This document shows, piece by piece, positions 26,350-35,768 of a DNA stretch of 64,000 nucleotides (its first letter is position 1; the number at the start of each line of letters is the position of its first letter). The DNA is from Acidimicrobiia bacterium (GTDB lineage: Bacteria; Actinomycetota; Acidimicrobiia; IMCC26256; JAOSJM01). The translations under genes and the position numbers were made by a program. Location: assembly GCA_027494165.1 (NCBI GenBank), contig JAOSJM010000007.1, positions 1 through 64,000 of the forward strand, in the 5' to 3' direction. Under the pieces are notes generated by a model, which did not search any database, was not told the origin of the DNA, and worked only from the letters and a program-made list of their open reading frames with translations.

Positions 26350-27655
26350 GCCCGGCGCTGCCCCGGTCGGTGACCGGTCGGAGCGCCGGCCAGGCCCTCG
26401 AAGACGTGGATCGCGACCGCGGCCTCGCCCGTGCCGATGAAGCCACCCCCGTTCTGGGCCAGCCCCACCCGGGCCCCCGGACCTGCCGGTCCCCAGCGTC
26501 ACCGCGGAGCTGGTGCACGAGCTCGGCGACCTGGGCCAGCCCGGTCGCGCCGATCGGGTGCCCCCGGCACTCCAGCCCGCCGCTCGGGTTCACCGGGCGG
26601 GCGCCACCCAGGGTCGTGGCCCCCGACTCGGCGTACGGCCCACCCTCGCCCTCGGGACAGAAGCCGAGGTGCTCGACCTGGGCCAGCTCGCCGAACGCGG
26701 TGGCGTCGTGGACCTCCGCCACGTCGACGTCACCGGGGCCGAGCCCGGCCTGGTCGTAGGCCTGCGCCACCGGGTCGGGTCGGCGGCGCCCGCCCGGTGC
26801 CGGCCGGCCGGAGGCGAGCACCGACGCCCGCACCCGAACGGCGCGCTCCCGGGCCCCTTCCAGCGAGCGGAGCCGATCCCCCGACACGACGAGAGCGGCG
26901 GCGGCGCCGTCGCCGATCGGGGCGCACATGGCCCGGGTGAGCGGCCACGCCACCAGGCGGTCCTCCAGCACCTGGTCGACCGTCATCGTCATCCGGTACT
27001 GGGCGTCCGGGTTCAGCGAGCCGTGGAGGTGGTTCTTGGCCGCGATGACCGCGAGCTGGCGCTCGGTGGTGCCGTGGCGCTCCATGTGGGCCCGGGCGCC
27101 GGTGGCGTACACGTCCATGAACGGGCTGCGGGCCCCACCTCCTCCGCCGGCCCCCACCTCGCCGCGCGCCTCGAGCTCCGCCCGCTTCGCCTCGGCCTCG
27201 GCCCGCATGGTCTCGATGAGCGCGGTGGTGACCTCGACGTCGGTCCCGGCGAGGAAGCTCTCGAAGCCCTTCCGCCTGGCCTCCGGGTCGCCGTCGCGGG
27301 GCACGAAGGTCTTCTCGGCCCCCACCGCGAGGGCGACGTCGTGGGCCCCGGCGGCCACGCCGAGGAAGGCGCCGTGGAGGGCGGACGAGCCCCCGGCGCA
27401 GGCGTTCTCGACGTTCATGATCGGGATCTCGCCGATGCCGAGCGGGGCCAGCGCCACCTGGCCCCGGATGCAGTGCTGGCCGGTGGACATCCCCCAGCCG
27501 GCGTTGGCGAACCAGACGGCCTCGATCTCGTCCCGGCCCACCGGGGCGTCGGCGAGGAGGGCCGCCATCACGTCGGCCGTGAGGTCCTTGATCCCGCGGT
27601 CCGGGTAGCGGCCGAAGGGGATCATGCCGACCGCCACCACGTAGACGTCGCGCAC
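26346..27655 (-). CDS. SCP-x/lipid-transfer-type thiolase, frameshifted near the C-terminus
   Basis: Thiolytic or retro-Claisen cleavage of beta-keto acyl-CoA. I choose GTG 27655 (RDVYVVAVGMIPFGRYPDRG follows) because GGAAGGGAG lies just upstream. The nucleophile Cys is in VENACAGGSSALHGAF; the His pair in EVHDATAFGELAQVEHLG and GGLECRGHPIGATGLAQ, the layout of SCP2-type thiolases acting on branched or sterol side chains. An indel in the C run near 26465 shifts the frame; beyond it GLAQNGGGFIGTGEAAVAIH is the correct ending, reaching TGA at 26346-26348. About 436 residues. Overlaps the acyl-CoA synthetase start by ATGA, so the pair forms one operon. Confidence 0.88.
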
Positions 27656-27804
27656 GGCTCCCTTCCTGCCGACCCCGACCGTGACCGAAACCATGTAACG
27701 CTCGGGAGCGTACCGAGGGTTTCGCGGGCGCGCCAGGGTGGCGGAGCACGACGCGGCGACCCACGGGTAGCGTCAGGCCGGGATCACCGTCGCCAGGAGC
27801 CACC

Positions 27805-28650
27805 ATGAGCCTCGTCACGGTGCACGCACCGCAGCCCCACACCACCGTGGTCACCCTGAACCGACCCGAGCGCCTGAACGCCATGTCGATCGACCTGGTG
27901 ATCGAGCTCTGGGACGCGTTCGAGGCGGTGGCCGCCGACAACGACTGCTGGGTGATGGTGCTCACGGGGGCGGGCCGGGCGTTCTGCTCGGGGCTCGACC
28001 TGAAGGACTACGGCGTCATCCCGAACATCGACGGCCTCCAGGTCGGCCGGATCGCCCAGCGCTCGATGCGCTACTACTCCCGCTTGATCCCCCAGATGCG
28101 CCGGCTGCCCCAGCCGATCGTCGCCGCGGTCAACGGACCCGCGTTCGGCGGCGGGCTGTGCCTCTCGCTGGGCGCCGACATCCGCGTCGCGGCCGCGTCG
28201 GCCTCGTTCAACGCGACCGGGATCGTCAACGGCCTCACGAGCACCGAGCTCGGGGCCAGCTTCCTGCTCCCGCGGCTCGTCGGGGCGTCACGAGCCCATG
28301 ACCTCCTCCTCGCCGGTCGTCGGATCGACGCCGGGGAGGCGGAGCGCATCGGTCTCGTCTCGCGGGTCGTGCCCGACGACCAGGTGCTCGACCACGCGCT
28401 CGAGATCGCCCGCGGCATGTGCGAGTTCAGCCCCTACGGCCTGTCGATGACCAAGGACATCCTGTGGGTGAACCTCGAGACCACGAGCCTCGAGTCGGCC
28501 ATCGAGATCGAGGACCGCAACCAGCTCATGCTGGGGTTCACCGAGAACCTGCCCGAGGCCATCCGGGCCTTCGACGAGGGCCGCAGGCCCGTGTACACCG
28601 ACGAGCCCCGCCGCGACCTGTTCCGCCCGAGCGACACCCCGGCCTCCTGA
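27805..28650 (+). CDS. Enoyl-CoA hydratase/isomerase (crotonase) family, atypical active site
   Basis: 281 residues, intact, AGGAG six bases before ATG 27805. Crotonase fold: VTLNRPERLNAMSIDLVIEL, GRAFCSGLDLKDYG (oxyanion loop), PIVAAVNGPAFGGGLCLSLG, ADIRVAAASASFNATGIVNG, TSTELGASFLLPRLVGASRA. In ordinary hydratases the catalytic Glu pair lies in GGGxELA and in xPExxLG. Here the first position is Cys (GGGLCLSL) and the second is not Glu-Pro like; a Glu sits further on in TSTELG. So it may be an isomerase, hydrolase or retro-aldol-type crotonase rather than a simple hydratase. Divergent from the thiolase operon with a ~150-bp shared promoter region. Confidence 0.85.
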   Translation: MSLVTVHAPQPHTTVVTLNRPERLNAMSIDLVIELWDAFEAVAADNDCWVMVLTGAGRAFCSGLDLKDYGVIPNIDGLQVGRIAQRSMRYYSRLIPQMRRLPQPIVAAVNGPAFGGGLCLSLGADIRVAAASASFNATGIVNGLTSTELGASFLLPRLVGASRAHDLLLAGRRIDAGEAERIGLVSRVVPDDQVLDHALEIARGMCEFSPYGLSMTKDILWVNLETTSLESAIEIEDRNQLMLGFTENLPEAIRAFDEGRRPVYTDEPRRDLFRPSDTPAS

Positions 28651-28684
28651 CCCGGTGCTCCGGTCTCGGGTCGTGGCCCATCCG

Positions 28685-28857
28685 GTCTCGGGTGTCGATA
28701 CCCCCGCTGAGCGACGGTAGGGACACCCGGGTCGTGGCCCATCCCGTCTCGGGTCGTGGCCCATCCCGTCTCGGGTCGTGGCCCATCCCGTCTCGGGTCG
28801 TGGCCCATCCCGGTCTCGGGTGTCGATACCCCCGCTCAGCGACGGTAGAGACACCCG
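28685..28857. repeat. Two hairpin repeats flanking three 22-bp tandem units
   Basis: Elements at 28685-28729 and 28813-28857 begin GTCTCGGGTGTC, contain CCCCCGCTSAGCGACGGT and end (R)GACACCCG, so the ends pair. Between them the 22-bp word starting GTCTCGGGTCGTGGCCC is repeated at 28746, 28768 and 28790. The same core occurs twice at 47573-47693. The 28651-28897 gap holds nothing else. Confidence 0.85.
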
Positions 28858-28897
28858 GGTCGTGGCCCCTAGGGACACCGGAGACGCCGGTGGGGGC

Positions 28898-29230
28898 TCA
28901 GGAATCGTCGGCGTCGCCCTCGTCGTCCTCGCGGTCGGGCGTGGCGCCGACGACCCGGAAGTCCTCGTCGAGCTGCACGTCGACCTGGCTGCCGTCGTCG
29001 AGCGTCACCTCGACCTCGTAGTAGCTGTCCTCGTCACCGACCTCGGTGTCGGTGACCCGGCCTCCACCGGTGTGCTCCAGGGCGGCCTCGCCGGCCCGCT
29101 CGAGCGCGGGGCCGGTGATCGGCGCCTCGTCGTCGTCGTTCGAAGCGACGCCCACGGCCACGCCACCGCCGATCGCCGCGGCGGCGAGCACGATCGCACC
29201 GCTGAGCGCGTACCTGGTCCTGCGTCGCAC
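28898..29230 (-). CDS. PepSY-domain small exported protein
   Basis: About 110 residues. GTG at 29230 is chosen because GAAGGAG lies five bases upstream (an ATG at 29266 has none). N-terminal RRRTRYALSGAIVLAAAAIG is a signal/anchor. Then a PepSY unit: ITGPALERAGEAALEHTGGG, VTDTEVGDEDSYYEVEVTLD, DGSQVDVQLDEDFRVVG. PepSY proteins modulate proteases or sensor kinases outside the membrane. Divergent from the response-regulator gene, an arrangement typical for a PepSY protein controlled by, or feeding into, that two-component system. Confidence 0.8.
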   Translation of the reverse strand: MRRRTRYALSGAIVLAAAAIGGGVAVGVASNDDDEAPITGPALERAGEAALEHTGGGRVTDTEVGDEDSYYEVEVTLDDGSQVDVQLDEDFRVVGATPDREDDEGDADDS

Positions 29231-29415
29231 GGCGGCTCCTTCCTCGAAGGGTCGTGGGCCCACCATACGGAGATCGACCTGACCCGCCGCTGAAGGGAGT
29301 CAGCGGAGCGTCACGTGGCCGGACCGGTCGTTCGGTGACCGAGGGTCGGCCCGGTCACGAGACTGTTCAGCGCGGAGTCAGGTCGGAGGGGCAGACTGGG
29401 AGCGAGGCGCCGCGC

Positions 29416-30084
29416 ATGAAGCTGCTGCTCGTCGAGGACGACAGGAAGATCGCCACCGCCGTCAAGCGCGGCCTCGAGGCCGAGGGCTTCACCGTGGAGG
29501 TGTCCTTCGACGGCGACGACGGGTTCTGGCGGGCCACCGAGGGTTCCTACGACCTCATCGTCCTCGACATCCTCCTCCCGGGCCGCAACGGCTACCGGGT
29601 CTGCGCCGATCTCCGGGACGCCGGGAACTGGACGCCGATCCTGATGCTGACCGCGAAGGACGGCGACCTCGACGAGGCCGAGGCGCTCGACACGGGGGCC
29701 GACGACTACCTCGTCAAGCCCTTCTCGTTCCCCGTCCTCGTGGCTCGGGTCCGGGCGCTGCTGCGGCGCACGGGAGGCGGGAACCCGCCGCCGGTGAGCG
29801 CGGGGCCGCTGCGGATCGATCCCGGGGCGCGCCGGGTGTGGCACACCGACCGTGAGGTCGCGCTGACCACCCGGGAGTTCGACGTGCTCCAGTTCCTGGT
29901 CCGTCGCGCCGGCCAGGTGCTGTCGAAGACCGAGATCCTCGACGGCGTGTGGAGCGACGACTTCGATGGCGACCCGAACATCGTCGAGGTCTACGTGGCC
30001 CGCCTCCGCCGCAAGCTCGACGACGGGCACGGACCCCTCATCGTCACGGTGCGCGGCGCCGGCTACCGGCTCGGCGACGGCTGA
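29416..30084 (+). CDS. OmpR/PhoB-family response regulator
   Basis: 222 residues, intact; ATG 29416 preceded by GGGAG. Receiver domain with acidic pocket (LLLVEDDRK), phospho-acceptor Asp in DLIVLDILLPGRNG, Thr in LMLTAKDGD and Lys in DDYLVKPFSFPVL; then a winged-helix output domain (LTTREFDVLQFLVRRAGQVL, SKTEILDGVWSDDFDGDPNI, VEVYVARLRRKLDD, VRGAGYRLGDG). The cognate kinase starts one base after its stop. Confidence 0.95.
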   Translation: MKLLLVEDDRKIATAVKRGLEAEGFTVEVSFDGDDGFWRATEGSYDLIVLDILLPGRNGYRVCADLRDAGNWTPILMLTAKDGDLDEAEALDTGADDYLVKPFSFPVLVARVRALLRRTGGGNPPPVSAGPLRIDPGARRVWHTDREVALTTREFDVLQFLVRRAGQVLSKTEILDGVWSDDFDGDPNIVEVYVARLRRKLDDGHGPLIVTVRGAGYRLGDG

Positions 30085-30085
30085 C

Positions 30086-31426
30086 GTGTGGCGCACGATC
30101 CGGGTCCGCATCACCGCGCTGGCCACCGTCGTGGTGGTCGTCGTGCTGGGCGTGGCCGCCGTCGCGCTCCTCACCGTGCAACGGCGCCTCCTCGTCGACA
30201 ACCTGGACGAGGCCCTGTCGGCCCACGGGGCCGACCTCGCCGCGGTCGCCACCGGCGGGGACCTCGCCGCCCCGCTCCCGCCCCGGGGTGACGACGACTC
30301 GATCGCCCAGGTCACCGCCGACCAGGGCGAGGTGCTCGCCGCGACGGCCAACTTCGCTGACCGACCGCCCCTCCCCCCGCCCCCCGGCGACGCGGAGCGA
30401 TGGACCCGATCGGCCCGGCTGCTCCCCGGGGAGCCCGAGTACCGGATCCGGTCCCAGCGCGTCGGCGACCTCGTGATCCACACCGCCAGCCCGCTCGACG
30501 ACATCGAGGAGAGCGTCGCGGCGCTCCGCATCGGGCTCGCGTTCGCCATCCCGATCGTCGCGGTCGCGCTGGCCCTGCTGGTGTGGCGGTCGGTCGGCCG
30601 CACCCTGGCGCCCGTCGAGGCGATCCGCCGCGAGGTCGCCGACATCTCCGAGGCGAACCTGGACCGCCGGGTCCCCGAACCCGGCACCGGCGACGAGGTC
30701 GAACGGCTGGCCCGCACCATGAACGCCATGCTCGACCGGTTGGAGCAGGCCGTCGAGCGCCAGCGACGGTTCGTGGCCGACGCCTCCCACGAGTTGCGCA
30801 GCCCCCTGACCCGCATCCGCTCCGAGCTCGAGGTCGATCTGGGGCACCCCGACACCGCCGACCACCCCGCCACCCATCGCAGCGTCCTCGAGGAGACCGA
30901 GCACCTCCAGCGACTCGTCGAGGACCTGCTGGTCCTCGCCCGCCACGACGCCGAGCAGGGCGCGGCCCGACCCCGGGCCTCCGTCGACCTCGACGACGTC
31001 GTCCTGCGCGAGGCGAGCCTCCTGCGAGCCACGGCACCGGTCGAGGTCGACGTCTCCCGGGTCTCGGCCGCCCAGGTCGACGGCCGCCCCGACGAGCTCG
31101 CCCGCGTCGTGCGGAACCTGACCGACAACGCCATCCGTCACGCACGGACCACGGTCACGCTCACGCTGTCCGAGGCCACGGGCCGGGCCAGGCTGACGGT
31201 GTCCGACGACGGTCCGGGGATCCCACCCGACCAGCACGATCGGGTCTTCGAACGCTTCGCCCGGGTCGACGACGCCCGCTCGCGGGTCGACGGCGGCACC
31301 GGGCTCGGCCTCGCCATCGCCCGGGAGATCGTCGAACGCCACGGCGGCACGATCGTCCTCGACCCCCGCCACACTCCCGGCGCCCGCTTCGTCGTCGAGC
31401 TGCCGCTGGCGGACGGGCGGCTCTGA
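30086..31426 (+). CDS. Membrane sensor histidine kinase
   Basis: 446 residues from GTG 30086, immediately after the regulator gene. Two membrane helices (ITALATVVVVVVLGVAAVAL and IGLAFAIPIVAVALALLVW) frame a ~130-residue extracytoplasmic sensor. HAMP (RSVGRTLAPVEAIRREVADI), then H-box FVADASHELRSPLTRIRSEL with the phosphorylated His, N-box VVRNLTDNAIRHA, G-boxes VSDDGPGIPPDQHDRVFERF and GGTGLGLAIAREIVERHGG. With the regulator and the divergent PepSY gene it forms a typical actinobacterial envelope-sensing unit; the signal is unknown. Confidence 0.94.
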   Translation: MWRTIRVRITALATVVVVVVLGVAAVALLTVQRRLLVDNLDEALSAHGADLAAVATGGDLAAPLPPRGDDDSIAQVTADQGEVLAATANFADRPPLPPPPGDAERWTRSARLLPGEPEYRIRSQRVGDLVIHTASPLDDIEESVAALRIGLAFAIPIVAVALALLVWRSVGRTLAPVEAIRREVADISEANLDRRVPEPGTGDEVERLARTMNAMLDRLEQAVERQRRFVADASHELRSPLTRIRSELEVDLGHPDTADHPATHRSVLEETEHLQRLVEDLLVLARHDAEQGAARPRASVDLDDVVLREASLLRATAPVEVDVSRVSAAQVDGRPDELARVVRNLTDNAIRHARTTVTLTLSEATGRARLTVSDDGPGIPPDQHDRVFERFARVDDARSRVDGGTGLGLAIAREIVERHGGTIVLDPRHTPGARFVVELPLADGRL

Positions 31427-31465
31427 GCGCTCGAGCCGTTCGCGAGGAACGAACCGGGAGCGGCG

Positions 31466-32371
31466 TCAACCGGCTCCGAGGTGCGTCCGGAACCAGTCGG
31501 CCGCGGCGGTCACGGCCCGGGTGTGGTACGGCTCGACGTGGTACACGTCGAAGTGGCCGCACGGGAGGACGAGCAGCTCCTTGGGCTCCCCGGCCCGCCC
31601 GAACGCCTCCCGGACGGCGTCGATCGAGACGAGCGCGTCGTGCTCGGCCGCGATCACCAGCAGGGGCGTGGGAGCGACGAGCTCGATCGCGCCGGCGGCG
31701 TCGTACTCGAAGAGCCGCTCCACCGACTCGGCCGTGACCCGGTTCTCCCAGGTCGCGACGTCCCGGCCGAGCGTCGCGAACCATTCGTAGGCGTCGGGGG
31801 TCGCGAGGACCGACGGCTCGCCGGGGGGCGCCACGACCGGGACGTAGCGGGGCCCGACCTCCGGGTCGTGCGCCACCCGCTCGGCCAGAAGGGACCCGAT
31901 CACGACCCGGAGCGCGTCCAGGCCGCCGAGCGCCACGATCTGCCGCCACGCGCCGACCGCCGGGACCTGGCTCACGACCGCCTTCACCCGTGGGTCGAAC
32001 GCCGCGAGGTGGAGGACGTGGCCGCCGCTGTAGGACGTACCCCACAACCCGATCCGGTCCGGATCGACGCAGGGCCGGCGGGCCAGCCAGGTGACGGCGT
32101 TGCGGTAGTCCTCCTGCTGGTCCCAGGGCAGCACCTGGCCCCGGGGCTCGCCCTCGCTCTCGCCGAGGAAGCGGTAGTCGAAGACGAGCACGACCAGGCC
32201 CGCACCGGCGAAGGCCTCGGCGAACCATGGGAGCTCGAGCTCCTTGACCCCCGAGAAGCCGTGGGCCATGACCACGCCGGGAGCCCGGGCGCCGGCGGGA
32301 AGGTCGTCGGGCACGTACAGCCATCCCCGGCACGCGAGTCCCCTGCTCGTGAACGACACGCCCTCGCGCAC
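31466..32371 (-). CDS. Alpha/beta hydrolase (dienelactone-hydrolase or X-Pro-peptidase-like)
   Basis: 301 residues from GTG 32371, with GGGAGGTG just upstream. Core motifs: APGVVMAHGFSGVKE (oxyanion HG), nucleophile elbow GLWGTSYSGGHVL, acid LLVIAAEHDALV and base His in LPCGHFDVYHVEPYH. This order and the capping region match small serine esterases or acylpeptidase-like hydrolases. Substrate unknown. Convergent with the sensor kinase. Confidence 0.8.
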   Translation of the reverse strand: MREGVSFTSRGLACRGWLYVPDDLPAGARAPGVVMAHGFSGVKELELPWFAEAFAGAGLVVLVFDYRFLGESEGEPRGQVLPWDQQEDYRNAVTWLARRPCVDPDRIGLWGTSYSGGHVLHLAAFDPRVKAVVSQVPAVGAWRQIVALGGLDALRVVIGSLLAERVAHDPEVGPRYVPVVAPPGEPSVLATPDAYEWFATLGRDVATWENRVTAESVERLFEYDAAGAIELVAPTPLLVIAAEHDALVSIDAVREAFGRAGEPKELLVLPCGHFDVYHVEPYHTRAVTAAADWFRTHLGAG

Positions 32372-32715
32372 GACGCCACCTCCCGTCCGGGCCACCGCGC
32401 CCGGGAGCAGGCTCGCTCCGTTCCCGGGTACGGGAGATCATGGCCCACTCGGGTTCTCTCCACGGGATCTCCAGCCCGCCTCCAAGCTCCGGAGCCGTCG
32501 CGTCCGTACCGTCGAGACGTGATGTGGACGACCCCGACCCCGAGCCCTCCCCGGCCCTGCCAGCACCCCGACAGCACGACGCGAGGGAGCCGGCAGGTCC
32601 GGGGCGGACGATGCCCGGGCCAGAGACGCCACGGGGGGGCTCCGGGGACGGGTCGCCCTCCGCGCCGCACCCGACCGGGCGCTCGTCACGCTCGGTTCGA
32701 ACGGAAGGGACCGAG
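32372..32715. other. Intergenic region without a supportable gene
   Basis: About 345 bases between the divergent hydrolase and the small gene at 32716. Open frames exist only because of the high GC; no domain or ribosome-binding site supports them. It presumably holds both promoters; I see no clear motif. Confidence 0.5.
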
Positions 32716-32931
32716 ATGTACGACTTCGGAGCGAGCCTCGACAGCCAGACCGTCACCCAGATGTACCGCGACGCCGGGTCGCAGCTGCACCGGGACCTGG
32801 AGCGACGCCGCCTCGTCGAGGCGGCCCGGAGGGCCCACCCCTCGTCGGGGCTCCTGGCCCGCTTCCGCCGCCCGACCCGACCGGTCGTGACCGTGCCCGG
32901 TGTCCCCGACCCGGCGCCCTCCGCGGCCTGA
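32716..32931 (+). CDS. Small basic protein of unknown function
   Basis: 71 residues (MYDFGASLDSQTVTQMYRDA..., helical charged middle, C-terminal Pro-rich FRRPTRPVVTVPGVPDPAP). GGAAGGGA before ATG 32716 supports translation. I do not recognise the family. It lies upstream of the CaiB-type gene with ~100 bp between. Confidence 0.5.
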   Translation: MYDFGASLDSQTVTQMYRDAGSQLHRDLERRRLVEAARRAHPSSGLLARFRRPTRPVVTVPGVPDPAPSAA

Positions 32932-33030
32932 CCGCGCTCGGCGTCGCACGGATCGCCGGGGGGATCGACCGGCGCCCTAGAGTCCCGCCGGGGGGAACGA
33001 GCCGGGAGACCGTCGGGAGGAAGGCGCCGC

Positions 33031-34266
33031 ATGGGGGCCGAAGCGCGTGGTCTGCTGGCCGGGGTGCGGGTGGTCGAGAGCTCGCTGCTCGGGCCGGCGG
33101 CGATCACGACCCACCTGGCCGACCTCGGCGCCGACGTCGTCAAGGTCGAGCCCCCGCAGGGCGACTACGTCCGCGAGATGACGTGGCCCATCGTCGAGGG
33201 CGTCTCGCTCATGCACCTCCACGTCAACCGGGGGAAGCGCAGCGTCGTGCTCGACCTGCGCCGCCCCGAGGCCGTCGACGTCTACCTGGACCTCGTGCGC
33301 GGGGCCGACGCCGTCGTCGAGGCCATGCGCCCCGGTTCGCTCGAGCGACGGGGGCTGGGGTACGAGCGCCTGACGGAGGTGAACCCGAGGGTCGTCTTCT
33401 GCACGATCTCGGGCTACGGCGCCACCGGCCCGTACCGTGACCTCCCCAGCCACGGCATCGCCTACGACACGTGGGCCGGGCTGGTCCCACCGGCCGTCGA
33501 CGACGAGGGCTTCACCTACATCCCCGAGCACCCCTCGATGGGCATCAACGCCGGTCCCCTCTTCGGGGCGCTCGCCGTCGTGTCGGCGATCGTGCGCGCC
33601 CGATCCACCGGCGAGGGCACCCGCATGGAGATCGCCCAGGCCGACGCCGCCGCGTACATGGACTGGTACCGCATCGAGTCGTGGAAGGCCTACGAGCGAC
33701 CCGAGTCCGAGGTGACCGGCAACGCCGCCGACGGGTACGAACGGCGGGCCCCGGGCACCGCCGGGATGCGCGAGGGCGTGCGCTACCAGATGTACGAGTC
33801 GGCCGATGGCCACGTCCTGTTCATGGCCTCCGAGCAGGCGTTCTGGCGGGGGTTCTGCGAGGCGGCGGGACGGCCCGAGCTCTTCGAGCGCTGGCCCGGC
33901 TCGCGCTACGCCGATCACGCCCGGGGCAACCGCGAGCTCCACGCGGAGCTCCGGGAGATCTTCCGCTCCCGGACGAGCGGGGAGTGGATCGCCCTCGGGC
34001 TCGAGCACGACCTGCCCATCGCCCCGGTGAACACACCCCGGACCATCGTCGACGACCCGCAGTTCCGGGAACGGTTCCCGTGGATCCCGGCCTCCCGGCT
34101 CGGCGCCGACGAGCTGCCCTTCCCGCTGAAGCTCGAGAGCGAGCCACTCCCCGAGCCGACCCGCGCCCCCACCGTCGGGGAGCACACCGACGAGGTGCTC
34201 GCCGACGCGCTCGGCTACGACGCCGACCGCCTCGCCGCCCTGCGGGAGTCCGGCGCGCTGGGCTGA
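33031..34266 (+). CDS. CaiB/BaiF-family (class III) CoA-transferase
   Basis: 411 residues, intact, GGAGGAAGG before ATG 33031. Transfers CoA between acyl-CoA and a free acid via a covalent aspartyl-CoA. Motifs: GVRVVESSLLGPAAITTHLA, DLGADVVKVEPPQGDYVR, LHVNRGKRSVVLDLR, RRPEAVDVYLDLVRGADAVV, VVFCTISGYGATGPYRDLP, and MEIAQADAAAYM around the catalytic Asp position. The C-terminal part (FLMASEQAFWRGFCEAAGRP; HTDEVLADALGYDADRLAAL) is normal. This family includes carnitine, bile-acid, steroid and alpha-methylacyl-CoA racemase enzymes; substrate not assignable. Fits with the neighbouring CoA-ester genes. Confidence 0.93.
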   Translation: MGAEARGLLAGVRVVESSLLGPAAITTHLADLGADVVKVEPPQGDYVREMTWPIVEGVSLMHLHVNRGKRSVVLDLRRPEAVDVYLDLVRGADAVVEAMRPGSLERRGLGYERLTEVNPRVVFCTISGYGATGPYRDLPSHGIAYDTWAGLVPPAVDDEGFTYIPEHPSMGINAGPLFGALAVVSAIVRARSTGEGTRMEIAQADAAAYMDWYRIESWKAYERPESEVTGNAADGYERRAPGTAGMREGVRYQMYESADGHVLFMASEQAFWRGFCEAAGRPELFERWPGSRYADHARGNRELHAELREIFRSRTSGEWIALGLEHDLPIAPVNTPRTIVDDPQFRERFPWIPASRLGADELPFPLKLESEPLPEPTRAPTVGEHTDEVLADALGYDADRLAALRESGALG

Positions 34267-34356
34267 GCCGCCCAGAGGCGACAGCAGGCGCCGTCGTGCG
34301 TCACCATGTCGGCCGCCGCGCCGCGAGGGCGGGACGTGCCGGCAAGGGGGGAACCG

Positions 34357-35481
34357 GTGAAGATCGACCTGCTGTACGAGATCCAGAACCCACACGCCAG
34401 CGAGTACGACGCCTACTGGCAGGCCGTCCAGCAGATCGAGCTGGCCGACCGGATGGGATTCGACACCGTCTGGTGCGTGGAGCACCACTTCCTCGACGGC
34501 TTCTCCCACTCCTCCGCCCCGGAGGTGTTCCTCGCCGCCGTCTCCCAGCGCACCGAGCGCATCCGGATCGGGCACGGCGTCGTGCTGCTCCCCCACCCCT
34601 TCAACCACCCCATCCGGGTCGCCGAGCGGATCGGGGCGCTCGACATCCTGTCGAACGGCCGGGTCGAGTTCGGCACCGGCCGGTCCAGCCCCTTCGAGCA
34701 GGAGCCGTTCGGGATCGACCCCGAGGAGTCCCGCGCCATGTGGGAGGAGGCCCTCCGGGTCATCCCCCGGATGTGGACCGAGGAGCGCTTCGAGTACTCC
34801 GGCCGCTACTTCGAGATCCCCGAGCGTTCGGTCGTGCCCCGCCCGATCCAGCGCCCCCACCCGCCGATCTGGATGGCGGCCACCAGCCCCGAGTCCTGGG
34901 AGCTGGCGGGCCGGCACGGCATCGGGATCCTCGGCCTCACCATCTTCGTCTCCGTCGACCAGATCGCGGAGCGGATCGCCGCCTACCGGGAGACGGTGCG
35001 CCACGCCGTGCCCGTGGGCCGGGTGGTGAACGACCAGTGCGGCGCGTTCACCGTCGTGCACTGCGCGCCGACCGAGGAGGAGGCGGTCGCCAACGGCGGG
35101 ACCCAGGCGACGGTCAACTACGTCCTGTACGCGATCAAGGTGTTCGCCGGGGGCAAGAAGCCCGAGGAACGTCTCGAGACCGACCCGGTCCGCACCGGCT
35201 CCGAGACCCGGGCGACCCAGCGCTCCTACCAGGACCTCACGAAGGCCTACCCGCTGCTGGAGAAGATGGTGAAGGGGGAGCTCACCCACGAGGAGCTCGA
35301 CGCGCAGGACATGGTGATCGTCGGTGACCCCGACAAGTGCGTCCGCAAGCTCGAGCGGTACCGCGACGCGGGCTGCGACCGGGTGCTGTGCCTGATGCAG
35401 CACGGGGAGATCCCCCACGAGGCCGTGATGGCCTCGATCGAGCTGTTCGGCAAGCACGTCATCCCGCACTTCGACGCCTGA
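34357..35481 (+). CDS. LLM-class (luciferase-like) flavin-dependent oxidoreductase
   Basis: 374 residues from GTG 34357 (AAGGGGGG just upstream), giving VKIDLLYEIQNP. TIM-barrel motifs of bacterial-luciferase-like enzymes: LADRMGFDTVWCVEHHFLDG, SAPEVFLAAVSQRTERIRIG, HGVVLLPHPFNHPIRVAERI, LDILSNGRVEFGTGR, HPPIWMAATSPESWELAGRH, and MVIVGDPDKCVRKLERYRDA. It uses FMN or F420; either is possible in actinobacteria. Such genes commonly sit in lipid and steroid catabolic clusters of this lineage. 30-90 bp behind the CoA-transferase, likely the same operon. Confidence 0.9.
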   Translation: MKIDLLYEIQNPHASEYDAYWQAVQQIELADRMGFDTVWCVEHHFLDGFSHSSAPEVFLAAVSQRTERIRIGHGVVLLPHPFNHPIRVAERIGALDILSNGRVEFGTGRSSPFEQEPFGIDPEESRAMWEEALRVIPRMWTEERFEYSGRYFEIPERSVVPRPIQRPHPPIWMAATSPESWELAGRHGIGILGLTIFVSVDQIAERIAAYRETVRHAVPVGRVVNDQCGAFTVVHCAPTEEEAVANGGTQATVNYVLYAIKVFAGGKKPEERLETDPVRTGSETRATQRSYQDLTKAYPLLEKMVKGELTHEELDAQDMVIVGDPDKCVRKLERYRDAGCDRVLCLMQHGEIPHEAVMASIELFGKHVIPHFDA

Positions 35482-35608
35482 GCTCCCGCGCGATTCCCGG
35501 GTCGGCCTCCCCCGCGGCCCGGGTGGCCTCCCCTCGCGGCCAGGGTCGGCCGCCCCCAGTGGCCCGGGTCGGCGCGGTTTCGGGGTCGTGGGCCCCGTTT
35601 CCGCACCA

Positions 35609-35682
35609 ACCCGGCGAGGTCCGTGTCCGACCCGGCGAGGTCCGTGTCCGCCCCGGCGAGGTCTTCGTCCGCCCCGGCGAGG
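35609..35682. repeat. 21-bp tandem repeat (about 3.5 units)
   Basis: Units starting ACCCGGCGAGGTCCG at 35609, 35630, 35651 and (partial, diverged) 35672. Just upstream (35497-35580) a looser repetition of CGGGTCGGCC/CCCGCGGCC-like words. The 35482-35768 gap contains these repeats and the promoter of the next gene; no gene seen. Confidence 0.75.
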
Positions 35683-35768
35683 GCTGGGGCCGGGCCTGAC
35701 AGGCCCTCCGAAATCTGCCAATCTGTCGCGAGAGAAGCGAGCGATCGCCCGCGAGCCCGGAGGAGAGG

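Noticed and set aside
25538..31134. Many very long open frames on the strand opposite to real genes in the GC-rich half (for example 26513-27808 and 29311-31134)
   Set aside because: They are GC-driven shadows of codon third positions: Arg/Pro/Gly-rich, without domains, and overlapping genes with clear catalytic motifs.
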